Made by a program: the position numbers and the translations under genes. Below the pieces are notes generated by a model. The model saw nothing but the letters and a program-made list of their open reading frames with translations. It was not told the DNA's origin and did no database searches. From Erythrobacter sp. AP23 (lineage in GTDB: Bacteria > Pseudomonadota > Alphaproteobacteria > Sphingomonadales > Sphingomonadaceae), in assembly GCF_001542855.1 (NCBI RefSeq), contig NZ_LNBY01000018.1:340787-404786 (forward strand): 64,000 nucleotides of DNA, in the 5' to 3' direction. Each line of letters starts with the position of its first letter. The first letter of the stretch is position 1. Below are positions 52,413-62,546 of the stretch, in pieces.

Positions 52413-52743
52413 GCGTGCGTCGGGTGGCGGATGGGTGACAAAGGTGACAGGGTGTCAACTTCGATTTTTAGCCTAACCCTTTCTTTCTCAATGATAAATC
52501 TACGAATATCTCGGGGTGACACCCGGGTGGGAGAGCCCCGGCGGGGGCGGTTGTTCGGCATTCGCCCGCCCCTTAACCCCTGACCGGGGGGTAGGAAAGC
52601 CTTTCGCTCTCTCCCCTTATCCCGGCCGCCGAGTGAGGACCAACATTCCCCTTACGTCATCCCGGACTTGATCCGGCATCGAGCTTTCCTTCCGGCGCGC
52701 CAGCCGAAGCACCGGCCCCGGATCAAGTCCGGGGCCACGGAAT
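52413..52743. other. Intergenic region upstream of prfA with palindromic repeat
   Basis: A 331-base gap that includes an AT-rich stretch (~52458-52510) likely to hold the prfA promoter, two GGTGACA direct repeats near 52433-52450, and a large inverted repeat at 52661-52733. No protein gene is supported. Confidence 0.6.
52661..52733. repeat. Inverted repeat of REP-like type
   Basis: Two perfect 16-base arms (cccggacttgatccgg and its complement) separated by 41 bases, in the gap between hisS and prfA. The word CCGGACTTGATCCGG is a familiar dispersed palindromic repeat of sphingomonad genomes, to my recollection. On the RNA level it could make a very stable hairpin and end or stabilise the hisS transcript. 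Confidence 0.75.
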
Positions 52744-54012
52744 TCATCGGTTCACTTCGGTCCACCGGTCGGCGAAGATCTTACTCGCATCCGCTTCCCG
52801 ACCATATCCCGTGCCAGCGACCGTCAGCGTCTGTGTGCGCTGCCCATCCCTGATGTCGAAGGAAATCAGGATCGCGGGCTGTGCCTTGCGAGCCTTGTCG
52901 AACCGCTTGCGTGGGCTTCCCGTAGCGAAGAGTTCCGCATTGAAGCCGCGCCGCCGAAAGATGGAGACCATTTCCGCAGCATCACCTTCCCGCTCCACAT
53001 TCTCGGCAGCGATGGCGATTTCCAACTTTTCCGTGCCCTTCCCCTCGCACAGCATCGCCAGCCGCTCGATTCCCGCGGCCCAGCCGACCGCAGGTGTGGG
53101 TGCACCGCCGAGGCTTTCCATCAGGCCGTCATAGCGCCCGCCGCCGAGGATGGTGCTCTGGCTGCCAAGCTTGCCTGCGGCTTCGCTGCCCTCGGCGGGG
53201 ATGAATTCGAAGGCGGTGTGACGGTAATAGTCGAGGCCGCGCACGAGACTTTCGGCGCGGGTCCACTTTACGCCTGCTGCATCGAGGCCGCCGGTGACCG
53301 TGTCGAAGAAGGCGCGCGCCTCGTCCGACAGGAAATCGTCGATCTTCGGCGCGTCGGCGACGAAGCGCCGGTCGCGGCGATCCTTGGAATCGAGAATGCG
53401 CAACGGGTTCTTCTCGAGCCGCTCCTGCGAATCCTCGGATAGCTCATCCTTCACCGCACGAAAATGCTCGACCAGCGCCGCGCGCCAGGCTTCGCGGCTG
53501 CCGCCGTCGCCCAGCGTGTTGAGATGCAGCGTCACGCCCTCGATGCCCAGTTCCTTCAGCAACTGGTCGGCCATCGCGAGCAGTTCGACATCGGCCTGCG
53601 GCTCGCCCGCGCCGATGATTTCGGCATCGATCTGGTGGAACTGGCGATAGCGGCCCTTCTGCGGACGCTCGTAGCGGAACAGCGGCCCATGCGTCGCGAC
53701 CTTCAGGGGCGCATGCTGTTGCCAGCCGTTCGAAAGATAGGCCCGCGCAATCCCGGCGGTGAATTCGGGACGCAGCGTCAGGCTTTCGCCGCCGCGGTCG
53801 TCGAAGGAGTACATTTCCTTGCTGACGACATCGGTCGTCTCTCCGATCGCGCGGCTGAACACTTCGGTCTTCTCGAACACGGGCATTTCGACACGGCGAA
53901 AGCGATAGAGCCTGCGCACGCGCTCGAAGGTTTCGACCACGAATGCGAAAGCTTCGGCATCGGCGCCGAAAATATCCTGCGTGCCACGGATGGCTTGGGG
54001 TGTTTTTGCCAT
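52744..54012 (-). CDS. hisS: Histidine--tRNA ligase
   Basis: A class II synthetase that charges tRNA-His, 422 residues. The start [16 protein letters not shown] is the family entry; motif 2 is seen around [19 protein letters not shown], the histidine-specific RGLDYY and the GGGRYDGL / [11 protein letters not shown] motifs follow, and a C-terminal anticodon-binding domain ends the protein. An upstream open frame of 84 codons is low-complexity and does not belong. It is divergent from ppa at 109 bases. Confidence 0.97.
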   Translation of the reverse strand: MAKTPQAIRGTQDIFGADAEAFAFVVETFERVRRLYRFRRVEMPVFEKTEVFSRAIGETTDVVSKEMYSFDDRGGESLTLRPEFTAGIARAYLSNGWQQHAPLKVATHGPLFRYERPQKGRYRQFHQIDAEIIGAGEPQADVELLAMADQLLKELGIEGVTLHLNTLGDGGSREAWRAALVEHFRAVKDELSEDSQERLEKNPLRILDSKDRRDRRFVADAPKIDDFLSDEARAFFDTVTGGLDAAGVKWTRAESLVRGLDYYRHTAFEFIPAEGSEAAGKLGSQSTILGGGRYDGLMESLGGAPTPAVGWAAGIERLAMLCEGKGTEKLEIAIAAENVEREGDAAEMVSIFRRRGFNAELFATGSPRKRFDKARKAQPAILISFDIRDGQRTQTLTVAGTGYGREADASKIFADRWTEVNR

Positions 54013-54121
54013 GGGCGCGCGCTTAGGCGAGGAAGGCTGTTGCCGCAATATACACGGGGGGCTAGAGGCCGCGCGAAGTCTTTCTGGGGAGAGGGGCCGA
54101 ACGCAACGAGAGAACCACGCA

Positions 54122-54655
54122 ATGCGCATCGACAAGATTCCCACCGGCGACAATCCGCCCGAGAGCCTCAACGTCATCATCGAAGTGCCGACCGGCGGCG
54201 AGCCGGTGAAATATGAGTTCGACAAGGACTCCGGTGCGCTCTTCGTCGATCGTATTCTGCACACGCCGATGCGTTACCCGGCCAATTACGGCTTCGTCCC
54301 GCACACGCTTTCGCCCGATGGCGACCCGCTCGACGCGCTGGTCATCGCCCGTTCGCCCTTCATCGCCGGCTGCGTGGTGCGTGCCCGCCCGATCGGCGTG
54401 CTAAACCTCGAGGACGAGCACGGCGGCGACGAAAAGCTCGTCTGCGTGCCGATCGATTCCACCTTCCCCTACTATTCGGACGTCGGCGAAACCAAGGACC
54501 TGCCGAGCATCATCTTCCAGCAGATCGAGCACTTCTTCACCCACTACAAGGATCTGGAAAAGGAAAAGTGGGTGCGCATCGGCAATTGGGGCGATGCCGC
54601 CGAAGCCAAGCGCATCGTGCTCGAATCGATCGAGCGCTACAACGACGGGAAGTAA
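54122..54655 (+). CDS. ppa: Inorganic pyrophosphatase
   Basis: Soluble family I enzyme splitting pyrophosphate to two phosphates, driving biosynthetic reactions forward; 177 residues. Signatures are [27 protein letters not shown], the metal-binding [10 protein letters not shown] and the acidic D-x-D-type residues around [14 protein letters not shown] 54122 gives the family start [14 protein letters not shown]; a longer frame upstream overlaps hisS and is unlikely. It is convergent with the BON-MscS gene with only 3 bases between them. Confidence 0.98.
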   Translation: MRIDKIPTGDNPPESLNVIIEVPTGGEPVKYEFDKDSGALFVDRILHTPMRYPANYGFVPHTLSPDGDPLDALVIARSPFIAGCVVRARPIGVLNLEDEHGGDEKLVCVPIDSTFPYYSDVGETKDLPSIIFQQIEHFFTHYKDLEKEKWVRIGNWGDAAEAKRIVLESIERYNDGK

Positions 54656-54658
54656 GCG

Positions 54659-56032
54659 CTATTCGACCGGACGCGAGCGGTCGAGCAGGTCCTTGTCCTG
54701 CTCGTCCCCGCCGCGGCGGCGCTCCTGCTCCACCATCTCGCCGATCTCGTCGGCCGGGCGGACATCCTCGTCCCCCTCGGTAACCGTTATGTCCGGAATC
54801 GCCGGGCGCGAAGGCGCGGGCGATGCCGGCTGCCCCTCGCCCGCAGGCGCCATCGGGATGGTTGCCGAACGCGGATCGAAACGCAGGCGGTAGATCGGCT
54901 CGGGCAAGGCAAATCCGGCGTCCTCGAGCGCCGTCTTCACCGCCGCGATGGCGCGGGTCCTGGCCTTGAAGTAATCCGCCTCGCGCTGGTCGAGCCAGCC
55001 GAGGAATTTGAGCACGATATTCGAATCGCCAACCTGCTCGATCCGCGCTTCGGGCGGCGGGTCGTCGAGCACGAACGGCAGATCGCGCAGAGTTTCGCGC
55101 CCCAGCTTCGAAGCAGCATTGGGATCGTCATCGGCATCCACGCCGAGGTCGAAATCGAAGCGCCGCTGCGGATTGCGCGTGTAGTTGAGGATCACCGCCT
55201 TGAAGACCTGCCCGTTGGGAATGCGCAGGTGGTTCCCGTCGAGCGTCATCAGCACGGTCGCGCGGCTGGTCAGGCGGATGACACGGCCTTCGAGGTCGTC
55301 GATCACCACATGGTCGTTGGCGCGGAAGGGCTGGCGCAGGCTGAGCATCAGCGAGGCGACGTAGTTCTCGATCGTGTCGCGCATGGCGAAACCGAGCGCG
55401 ATGCCGATGACGCCCGCACCGCCGAGAACCGCGCCGAGCAGAGCGGTCGCCCCGACCATATCGAGCGCGATGACCAGGCCGAGGACGGTGAAACCGAAGC
55501 GAATCGCGCTGGCGATCAGTTCGGCAAGAAAGCCATTGGGCGCAACACGGTTCCACAGCCGGCCGAACCCGGCGATCGCATAGCCGGCAAGCGCGATGAC
55601 GAGCCACACGCCCAGCGCGGCGGCGATGAGCGGCAAGGCGCGGATCAGCGATTCCCAGCGCTCGCCGAGCACCGAAATCCCGGCGCTGTCGGCGGACACC
55701 GACAGATCGCGTTCGAGCCCGTTCTCGACCGTTACGACGCCCGCAACCCGGTTCACGATCGCCTCGGCCCTGTCGACATCCTCGGCCTTGGGGACGGTGC
55801 CCGAAAGCGAGACCACACCCTCGCTCACCGCGACCTCCACGCCCCCAAAGGCCGGCAGTTCGGCAAAGATGCCGGCGATACGCTCGGCAATCTGTTCGTC
55901 CGCGCCCGCTTCCTGCGTCGCCGCGATCGTCTGGACCGGAGCGGGCGTCTCGACCGGTTCGGCGGGCGCTTCGAGCTGTGCGGCCAGCGGCATCGCCCAG
56001 GCGAGGGCGAGGATGGCGAGCAGGCGTCTCAC
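54659..56032 (-). CDS. Mechanosensitive channel (MscS) with N-terminal BON domain
   Basis: A 457-residue protein with a signal peptide (residues 1-18), a BON domain (~45-110, GVVSLSGTVPKAEDVDRAEAIVNRVAGV), transmembrane helices (~130-240) including the pore helix GGAGVIGIALGFAMRDTIENYVASL, the beta domain (FRANDHVVIDDLEGRVIRL) and an acidic C-terminal tail. BON domains bind phospholipid or peptidoglycan-associated partners in the periplasm. The start is GTG, overlapping the pmbA stop (GTGA), so the two are coupled. Confidence 0.9.
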   Translation of the reverse strand: MRRLLAILALAWAMPLAAQLEAPAEPVETPAPVQTIAATQEAGADEQIAERIAGIFAELPAFGGVEVAVSEGVVSLSGTVPKAEDVDRAEAIVNRVAGVVTVENGLERDLSVSADSAGISVLGERWESLIRALPLIAAALGVWLVIALAGYAIAGFGRLWNRVAPNGFLAELIASAIRFGFTVLGLVIALDMVGATALLGAVLGGAGVIGIALGFAMRDTIENYVASLMLSLRQPFRANDHVVIDDLEGRVIRLTSRATVLMTLDGNHLRIPNGQVFKAVILNYTRNPQRRFDFDLGVDADDDPNAASKLGRETLRDLPFVLDDPPPEARIEQVGDSNIVLKFLGWLDQREADYFKARTRAIAAVKTALEDAGFALPEPIYRLRFDPRSATIPMAPAGEGQPASPAPSRPAIPDITVTEGDEDVRPADEIGEMVEQERRRGGDEQDKDLLDRSRPVE

Positions 56033-57375
56033 TGCCCCGCCACCGACATGCCGTCGATACGGAAGGTTGGCACGTCGATCCCGCGCACCAGCTCCAGGTC
56101 GTTCGCCGGGACGAGCGCGCGAAACATGTCCGGCAGCTTGCCGGCGATGGTGATCTCGGCCACCGGCTCGGCCAGCTCGCCCTTGCGGATGCGCAAACCG
56201 CTCGCCCCGCGGCTGTAATCGCCGGTGACGAGATTGACGCCCTGGCCGAACAGGTCGGTGACAAACACGCCGTCCTCGATATCGCCGATAAGGTCGGCCA
56301 CGCTTTGCGAACCGGCTTTCATATAGACGTTACTTGCAGCGACGCCGGGCGATCCGCCGCCACCCCGGCTGGCATGGCCCGTTAGCCCGAGACCGAGCTG
56401 CGCGGCGCTGGCGACATTGGTCAGCCAGCCGGTGACATGCCCGGCCTCAACCAGAGCGCGGGGGAGTGTTGCCACGCCTTCGCCATCGTAATTCCGCGAA
56501 CGCAGGCCGCGCAGGCGGTGCGGGTCCTCGACAATGTCCACGCCACTGTCGAATAGCTGGTCACCTTCGCGCCCGATCAGAAAGCTCGCCTTGCGTGCGA
56601 TCGAGGGGGCCGCCATCGCACCGAGCAAATGGCCGAGCACACCGGAACCGACCCGCGGGTCGAACACCACCGGCATCGTGCAAGACGGGATGGATCCGGG
56701 GCCGACCTTGCGTACGGCGCGCTCGCCCGCCTCGCGCCCGATCTCGGCGGGGTCGGGCAAATCGCTCCGGTGGCGCTGCGTGCGATAGGCATAGTCGGTC
56801 TGCTTGTCCGCGCCCTCGCCCGCGACGACACTGGCCGAAAGCGTAAACGAGCTGCCCGCGTGGCCGCGCGCGAAGCCGTTGGTCGTGACCAGCGCGAAAA
56901 CCGAGCGCGAACCCGATGCGCTGCCGCCGTTCGAATTGGTCACCCCGTCGATCGCCCGCGCCGCGCTTTCGGTGGCGAGCGCTGCTTCGCGCAGATCTTC
57001 CGGCGAAGGCTCGGCCGCGTCGGTCAGGTCGAGATCGGCGGCTTCGCCTGCGAACAGGGCATCTTGGGGAGCAAGTCCGCCATAGGGGTCTTCCGGCGCC
57101 AGCCTGGCCATCTCGACCGCACGCTGCGCCAGCGTTCTCAAGCCTTCGGGAGCGAAGTCGCTGGTGTTGATCGAGGCGGAACGCCGGCCGACGAAGACCC
57201 GCAGGCCGATTTCCTCGCTTTCGGACCGTTCGACCTCTTCGAGTGCGCCGAGCCTCACGCTTACGCTTTTCGAGGAAGAGGCCCGTGCGACCGCATCGGC
57301 CGCGTCGGCGCCCGCCTTTCGGGCGAGCTCGACCAGATCCTGGCAGCGCGCGAGGGCTGCGTCGTGGTCGATCAT
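56029..57375 (-). CDS. pmbA: TldD/PmbA family metallopeptidase subunit (TldE)
   Basis: Likely the TldE/PmbA half of the TldD-TldE heterodimer, which degrades unfolded or small peptides and matures ribosomally made antibiotics; 448 residues. Visible are ARKAGADAADA-like start, the NTSDFAPEGL segment, the GSGVLGHLLGAMAAPSIARK motif, SRNYDGEGVATLPRALVEAGHVTGWLTN and the C-terminal NLVTGDYSRGASGLRIRKGEL. TldD is not in the window. The BON-MscS gene follows with a 4-base overlap; a small membrane protein gene is upstream on the same strand. Confidence 0.93.
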   Translation of the reverse strand: MIDHDAALARCQDLVELARKAGADAADAVARASSSKSVSVRLGALEEVERSESEEIGLRVFVGRRSASINTSDFAPEGLRTLAQRAVEMARLAPEDPYGGLAPQDALFAGEAADLDLTDAAEPSPEDLREAALATESAARAIDGVTNSNGGSASGSRSVFALVTTNGFARGHAGSSFTLSASVVAGEGADKQTDYAYRTQRHRSDLPDPAEIGREAGERAVRKVGPGSIPSCTMPVVFDPRVGSGVLGHLLGAMAAPSIARKASFLIGREGDQLFDSGVDIVEDPHRLRGLRSRNYDGEGVATLPRALVEAGHVTGWLTNVASAAQLGLGLTGHASRGGGGSPGVAASNVYMKAGSQSVADLIGDIEDGVFVTDLFGQGVNLVTGDYSRGASGLRIRKGELAEPVAEITIAGKLPDMFRALVPANDLELVRGIDVPTFRIDGMSVAGQ

Positions 57376-57448
57376 GGGCGAATGCCGGTCTGTGTCATCA
57401 TTCGCGCGAGGTAGGCGCGGGGCGCGATACTGGCAACCGCCGGGAAAG

Positions 57449-57823
57449 TCAGCCGAAGATGATGTTGAAGAAAGCGGTCAGGCTGAATGGCAGGCCGATC
57501 GCCAGCAGCCACAGCAGCAATTGGTCGCGGCGGAAGGAGGGCTTGAGAGCCTCATCCGCGGCCTCTTCGTCGCCGAGGCCGACCCAGCGCCGCTCGAACC
57601 AGCGGCAGGCGGGAATGATGCCGGCGACCAGAACCACGAGGGCAAGATAGGGTAGGATCGAGGAAGAGCCCTGTTTCATGGCATGGACGGTCACGAAAAT
57701 TTGCAGGCCGGTATAGACGAGCAGCGCAAGCGCGACATTGTCGCTCATGGCCTTGCGCCAATCGCGTTTGCGTTCGGGGGCATGCTCGCCCGAGAAATCG
57801 TTTTCGTGGAGCGCCTTGTTCAC
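57449..57823 (-). CDS. Small membrane protein of unknown function
   Basis: A 124-residue protein with a charged N-terminal part (KRDWRKAMSDN) and three hydrophobic segments (~29-48, 57-73, 98-122). It shows no domain I recognise; short proteins of this kind are found next to tldD/pmbA genes in sphingomonads, as far as I recall. It is transcribed toward pmbA with a 73-base gap. Its divergent neighbour is lptB. Confidence 0.7.
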   Translation of the reverse strand: MNKALHENDFSGEHAPERKRDWRKAMSDNVALALLVYTGLQIFVTVHAMKQGSSSILPYLALVVLVAGIIPACRWFERRWVGLGDEEAADEALKPSFRRDQLLLWLLAIGLPFSLTAFFNIIFG

Positions 57824-58029
57824 TGCGTCTCTCCCTTTATGCCCTACCCGAATCGCATTGTTTCAAAAATGCTGCCAACTGGCAAGCAATCCTGCGCGTT
57901 CGAGACATGGACGCCCCGCTTTGGCACTGCGCGCTCCCCGATACTTTTCGGCCCCGGCGTCCATGCACGAATCCTGCCAATTCGTCGAAAAAGGCTCGCT
58001 GATGGGTTCCCACCATCGGTTCGCATGCT

Positions 58030-58827
58030 ATGTCGCGCCCCATGGCCGATATCGGATTAAGCTCGGACAATGCCGCGGTGCACGACGCCGCCCCGCCCAT
58101 TCCGCAGGGCGGTCTCGAAGTGATCTCGATCGCCAAGAGCTACGACAAACGGGCGGTGCTGACCGATATTTCGCTGACGGTCGGCAAGGGCGAGGTACTG
58201 GGCCTGCTGGGCCCGAACGGGGCGGGCAAGACCACCTGCTTCTATTCGATCATGGGGCTGGTACGCCCGGATGCGGGCCGCATCCTGATGGATGGTGACG
58301 ACGTCACCAATCTGCCGATGTATCGCAGGGCGATCCTGGGGCTCGGCTATCTGCCGCAGGAAACCAGCATCTTTCGCGGCATGACGGTCGAGCAAAACAT
58401 CGATTGCGTGCTCGAAATGGTCGAACCCGACGCGGAGACCCGCGAGAAGGAGCTCGAACGCCTGCTCGACGAATTCGGCCTCGCGCGCCTGCGCGCCAGC
58501 CCGGCGATGGCGCTGTCGGGCGGTGAACGGCGCCGCTGCGAGATTGCCCGCGCGCTCGCGGCCAAGCCGTCGATCATGCTGCTCGACGAGCCCTTCGCGG
58601 GGATAGATCCGCTGTCGATCAGCGATATCCGCGATCTGGTGAAGGACCTCAAGACGCGCGGCATCGGCGTGCTGATCACCGATCACAATGTGCGCGAAAC
58701 GCTGGAGATCGTAGATCGCGCCTGCATCATCTATGGCGGCCAGGTGCTGTTCGCCGGCACGCCCGAGGCGCTGGTAGCGGACGAAAACGTGCGCCGACTC
58801 TATCTGGGCGAGAGCTTCACGCTGTGA
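58030..58827 (+). CDS. lptB: LPS export ABC transporter ATP-binding protein
   Basis: The ATPase of the Lpt machine that pulls lipopolysaccharide from the inner to the outer membrane; 265 residues. Walker A is GPNGAGKTT, the signature is LSGGERRRCEIARAL, Walker B LLLDEPFAGIDPLS and the switch ITDHNVRETL. The pattern LGLGYLPQETSIFRGMTVEQNI is specific to LptB. About 25 non-conserved N-terminal residues precede the domain; starts at 58030 or 58042 are both possible. The usual lptC-lptA partners are not adjacent; rpoN follows after 26 bases. Confidence 0.94.
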   Translation: MSRPMADIGLSSDNAAVHDAAPPIPQGGLEVISIAKSYDKRAVLTDISLTVGKGEVLGLLGPNGAGKTTCFYSIMGLVRPDAGRILMDGDDVTNLPMYRRAILGLGYLPQETSIFRGMTVEQNIDCVLEMVEPDAETREKELERLLDEFGLARLRASPAMALSGGERRRCEIARALAAKPSIMLLDEPFAGIDPLSISDIRDLVKDLKTRGIGVLITDHNVRETLEIVDRACIIYGGQVLFAGTPEALVADENVRRLYLGESFTL

Positions 58828-58853
58828 TGTGCTGGCCCAACCGGAGCTGATCA

Positions 58854-60302
58854 ATGGCGCTTAGTCCGAGGCTGGACCTTCGCCAGACCCAGTCGCTGGT
58901 GATGACGCCGCAGCTCCAGCAGGCGATCAAGCTGCTGGCGCTGTCCAATCTCGAAATCGAAACCTTCGTCTCCGAAGCGCTCGAATCCAATCCCCTGCTG
59001 GAAATGGGCGAGGTCCGGCGCGAGGCGGGAGACGAGACGGCGCCCGAACCGCAGGAACCCGACAGCGCGACCGATATGGGCGGCGAAAACGCGCTCGACG
59101 TCGCGGATCACGCGCTCGATCCGGAAGCGGCGCCGGGCGACATGGGCGATTGGAGCCGCGGAGATATCGGGTCTGCGGGCGGTGGCGAACTTCCCGACCT
59201 CGAAAACCGCTCTGCGGGCGGGCCGACGCTCGCCGAGCACCTGACCGAGCAGGTCGGTGCCGCCGCCCATGATGCGCGCGAGGCGCTGATCGCGGTACGG
59301 ATCATCGGCGAGCTGGACGAGGCTGGCTACCTGCCGACCGATCTGCGGGTGATCGCCGAGGAGCTTGGCGTCCCGCTGGCGGAAGTCGAACGGGCGCTTG
59401 CCACTGTCCAGTCGCTCGATCCCACCGGCGTCGGGGCGCGTAGCCTCGCCGAGTGTCTCGCGCTGCAGGCCAGGGAAGCCGATCGCTACGATCCGTGCAT
59501 GGCGCGGCTGATCGACAATCTGGATCTCGTGGTCAAAGGCGACATCGCCCGGCTGAAACGCATGTGCGAAGTCGACGACGAGGATTTCGCCGATATGCTC
59601 GCCGAATTGCGCGGCTACGATCCCAAACCGGGCCTGGCCTTCGGCGGCGGCGCGGAATCGGCGATCGTGCCCGACGTGCTGATCACGCCGAGCGCGGAAG
59701 GCTGGGACATCCGGCTGAACGAGGCGAGCCTCCCGCGCCTCGTCGTCAATCGCGAATATTATCTCGAACTGAAAGGCGGCGCGCGCGACAAGGCCTCGCA
59801 AAGCTGGCTCAACGAACAGCTGGGCGAAGCCGACTGGCTGATCCGCGCGCTCGACCAGCGGCAGAAGACGATCCTCAAGACGGCGTCCGAAATCGTAAAG
59901 AAACAGGAAGGCTTCTTTCGCGAAGGGGTTACCGCGATGCGCCCGCTGACCTTGCGCGAAGTGGCCGAGCAGATCGAAATGCACGAGAGCACGGTCAGCC
60001 GTGTGACCAGCAACAAATACCTGTCATGCCCGCGCGGCACCTTCGAACTGAAGTATTTCTTCTCCAGCGGGGTCGCCGCCGCCGATGGCGAGGGCGCCAG
60101 CAGCGAGGCGATCAAGGCGCGGATCAAGGCGCTGTGCGATGCGGAGGATCCCAAGAAGGTACTGTCCGACCAGAAGCTTGCAGACATGCTCAACGAGGAA
60201 GGGTTCGACCTCGCCCGGCGCACGGTCGCCAAATATCGCGAGGCGATCGGGATCGGTTCGAGCGCGCAGCGTCGACGCGAAAAGAAGCTTCAAGCCCTGT
60301 GA
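58854..60302 (+). CDS. rpoN: RNA polymerase sigma-54 factor
   Basis: Sigma factor for activator-dependent promoters; 482 residues. The Gln/Leu-rich activator-interacting region (LVMTPQLQQAIKLLALSNLEI) starts the protein, an acidic low-complexity region follows, and the core-binding, HTH (REVAEQIEMHESTVSRVT) and terminal RpoN box (ARRTVAKYREA) are complete. GGAG precedes the ATG. lptB is directly upstream, as in most Proteobacteria. The usual hpf/ptsN genes do not follow; ctrA does. Confidence 0.97.
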   Translation: MALSPRLDLRQTQSLVMTPQLQQAIKLLALSNLEIETFVSEALESNPLLEMGEVRREAGDETAPEPQEPDSATDMGGENALDVADHALDPEAAPGDMGDWSRGDIGSAGGGELPDLENRSAGGPTLAEHLTEQVGAAAHDAREALIAVRIIGELDEAGYLPTDLRVIAEELGVPLAEVERALATVQSLDPTGVGARSLAECLALQAREADRYDPCMARLIDNLDLVVKGDIARLKRMCEVDDEDFADMLAELRGYDPKPGLAFGGGAESAIVPDVLITPSAEGWDIRLNEASLPRLVVNREYYLELKGGARDKASQSWLNEQLGEADWLIRALDQRQKTILKTASEIVKKQEGFFREGVTAMRPLTLREVAEQIEMHESTVSRVTSNKYLSCPRGTFELKYFFSSGVAAADGEGASSEAIKARIKALCDAEDPKKVLSDQKLADMLNEEGFDLARRTVAKYREAIGIGSSAQRRREKKLQAL

Positions 60303-60445
60303 GTCTTTTCTGGCACGATCAAAAAAGTTAACGCCTTTTACCCCGCGTTAACCTTTTCCGTTCAGATGTGATGTGGTTAATACATGGCAACACCTCTTTC
60401 CGAGGAGTTACCGCGAGACACTAGGGGCCAAACAGGGGACTTCCC
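60301..60445 (+). promoter_or_regulatory. ctrA promoter region with GANTC site and GTTAAC repeats
   Basis: Downstream of rpoN lie a GAGTC site (60301, target of CcrM-type methylation), two GTTAAC hexamers (60327-60332 and 60347-60352) and a GGTTAAT (60375). CtrA half-sites contain TTAAC, so self-regulation is plausible. Full TTAA-N7-TTAA spacing is not present. Confidence 0.45.
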
Positions 60446-61141
<696 letters not shown>

Positions 61142-61170
61142 CGCATCATTGCTGGACGGGATAGCGAGAG

Positions 61171-61203
61171 ACGCCCGGCGCTTCGGCTGCCGGGCGTTTT
61201 TCT
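61171..61203 (+). terminator. Rho-independent terminator of ctrA
   Basis: Stem acgcccggc / gccgggcgt with a short inner loop and six T, 29 bases after the ctrA stop and running into the end of the convergent MscS gene. Confidence 0.9.
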
Positions 61204-62416
61204 ATTGGCTCCCGCCCAGCTGCGCCAAATCGAGCCCGCTGGGTTCCTGGAAGATCCGCAGGCCGAATTCCGGCAAGATCGCCAGCATATGGTCGAATAT
61301 GTCGGCCTGGATCGCTTCGTATTCGCTCCACACGACCGTGTCGGTGAAACAATAGATTTCGAGCGGGAGGCCCTGCGGACCCGGCGGGAGCTGGCGCACC
61401 AACAGGGTGAAACCCCTGCTTGCGATCCGCGGATGGCTCTTGAGATAGGCGATCACATAGGCGCGCAGCGTACCGATATTGGTGATGCGCCGGGCGTTGA
61501 TCGCGTCGCAATCGCCGGACAGCTCGTGGCGGTTCCACTCGGCGATCTCCTCTTGCTTTCGCGCCAGGTAATCGTCGAGCAGGCGGAATCGCTTGAGTTT
61601 GGCGACTTCTTCATCGCCCAGGAACCGGACCGAGTTCTGATCGATCACCAGCGCACGTTTGATCCGCCGCCCACCGCTTTCGCTCATGCCGCGCCAATTG
61701 CGATAGGCATCGGATATCAGCTTGTGCGTCGGGATGGTGGTGATCGTCTTGTCGAAATTCTGCACCTTGACCGTGTGCAGCGCGATATCGACCACGTCGC
61801 CATCGGCGTCCATGCTGGGCATTTCGATCCAGTCGCCCACCCGCAACATGTCGTTGCTGGTCAATTGCACGCTGGCGACGAGGCTGAGGATCGTATCCTT
61901 GAATACCAGCAACAACACCGCCGCCATCGCGCCGAGCCCCGAAAGCAGCAGCAGCGGCGACTGTTCGATCAGCACCGCGATCATCAGGATTGCCGCGCCG
62001 CAGAAGACCACGATCTTGACGACCTGGACATAGCCCTTGATCGGTCGGCTGCGCGCTTCGGGCCTGCGCGAATAGAGCTCGTTCGCGTAATTGAGCCCCC
62101 AGCTGATCGCCATTGCCACCGACAGCACGATCAGCGCGCGCACGACGTTGACAGTGACCGTTACGATCTCGAGCGGAAGGTTCGGTACCAGGGCAATACC
62201 GCGCGAAACGATCAGCAACGGGATCACGGTGGCGAGCCAGGCCATCGCCCGGTCCGCCGTATCGCTGCGCTTGTCGAGATAGGGCGCGGCGGCGCGGAGC
62301 AGCACGCGCTTGATCAGCCAGTTCACCGCCAGTGCCAGCAGCGCCAGCCCGGCCAAGGCGATCAACGACTGGAGCCACAGCGCGAGGTCGGAATAATCGT
62401 CGAGAAGTCTTTGCAT
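61202..62416 (-). CDS. Mechanosensitive channel, MscS family (YbdG-like)
   Basis: A 404-residue inner-membrane channel of the larger YbdG/MscM type: five helices (~15-40, 62-85, 90-110, 130-150, 155-185), the pore-lining LSGLGAMAAVLLLVFKDTILSLVASVQL and the cytosolic beta domain starting DMLRVGDWIEMPSMDADGDVVDIALHTVKVQNFD, followed by a long C-terminal domain. It differs clearly from the other two MscS genes in the window. It is divergent from the TSUP gene. Confidence 0.93.
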   Translation of the reverse strand: MQRLLDDYSDLALWLQSLIALAGLALLALAVNWLIKRVLLRAAAPYLDKRSDTADRAMAWLATVIPLLIVSRGIALVPNLPLEIVTVTVNVVRALIVLSVAMAISWGLNYANELYSRRPEARSRPIKGYVQVVKIVVFCGAAILMIAVLIEQSPLLLLSGLGAMAAVLLLVFKDTILSLVASVQLTSNDMLRVGDWIEMPSMDADGDVVDIALHTVKVQNFDKTITTIPTHKLISDAYRNWRGMSESGGRRIKRALVIDQNSVRFLGDEEVAKLKRFRLLDDYLARKQEEIAEWNRHELSGDCDAINARRITNIGTLRAYVIAYLKSHPRIASRGFTLLVRQLPPGPQGLPLEIYCFTDTVVWSEYEAIQADIFDHMLAILPEFGLRIFQEPSGLDLAQLGGSQ

Positions 62417-62546
62417 GCCTGGCGGCCTAGCCGCTCGCCCAAGGGCGCTTCAACCCCGCAATCGGGGAGAGATTTTCTATCTCGCCCGGCTGCGCGAATC
62501 GCAGTACATGCCGCCGGTATCAACAGCGAAAGGCCCACCCCCGCTC

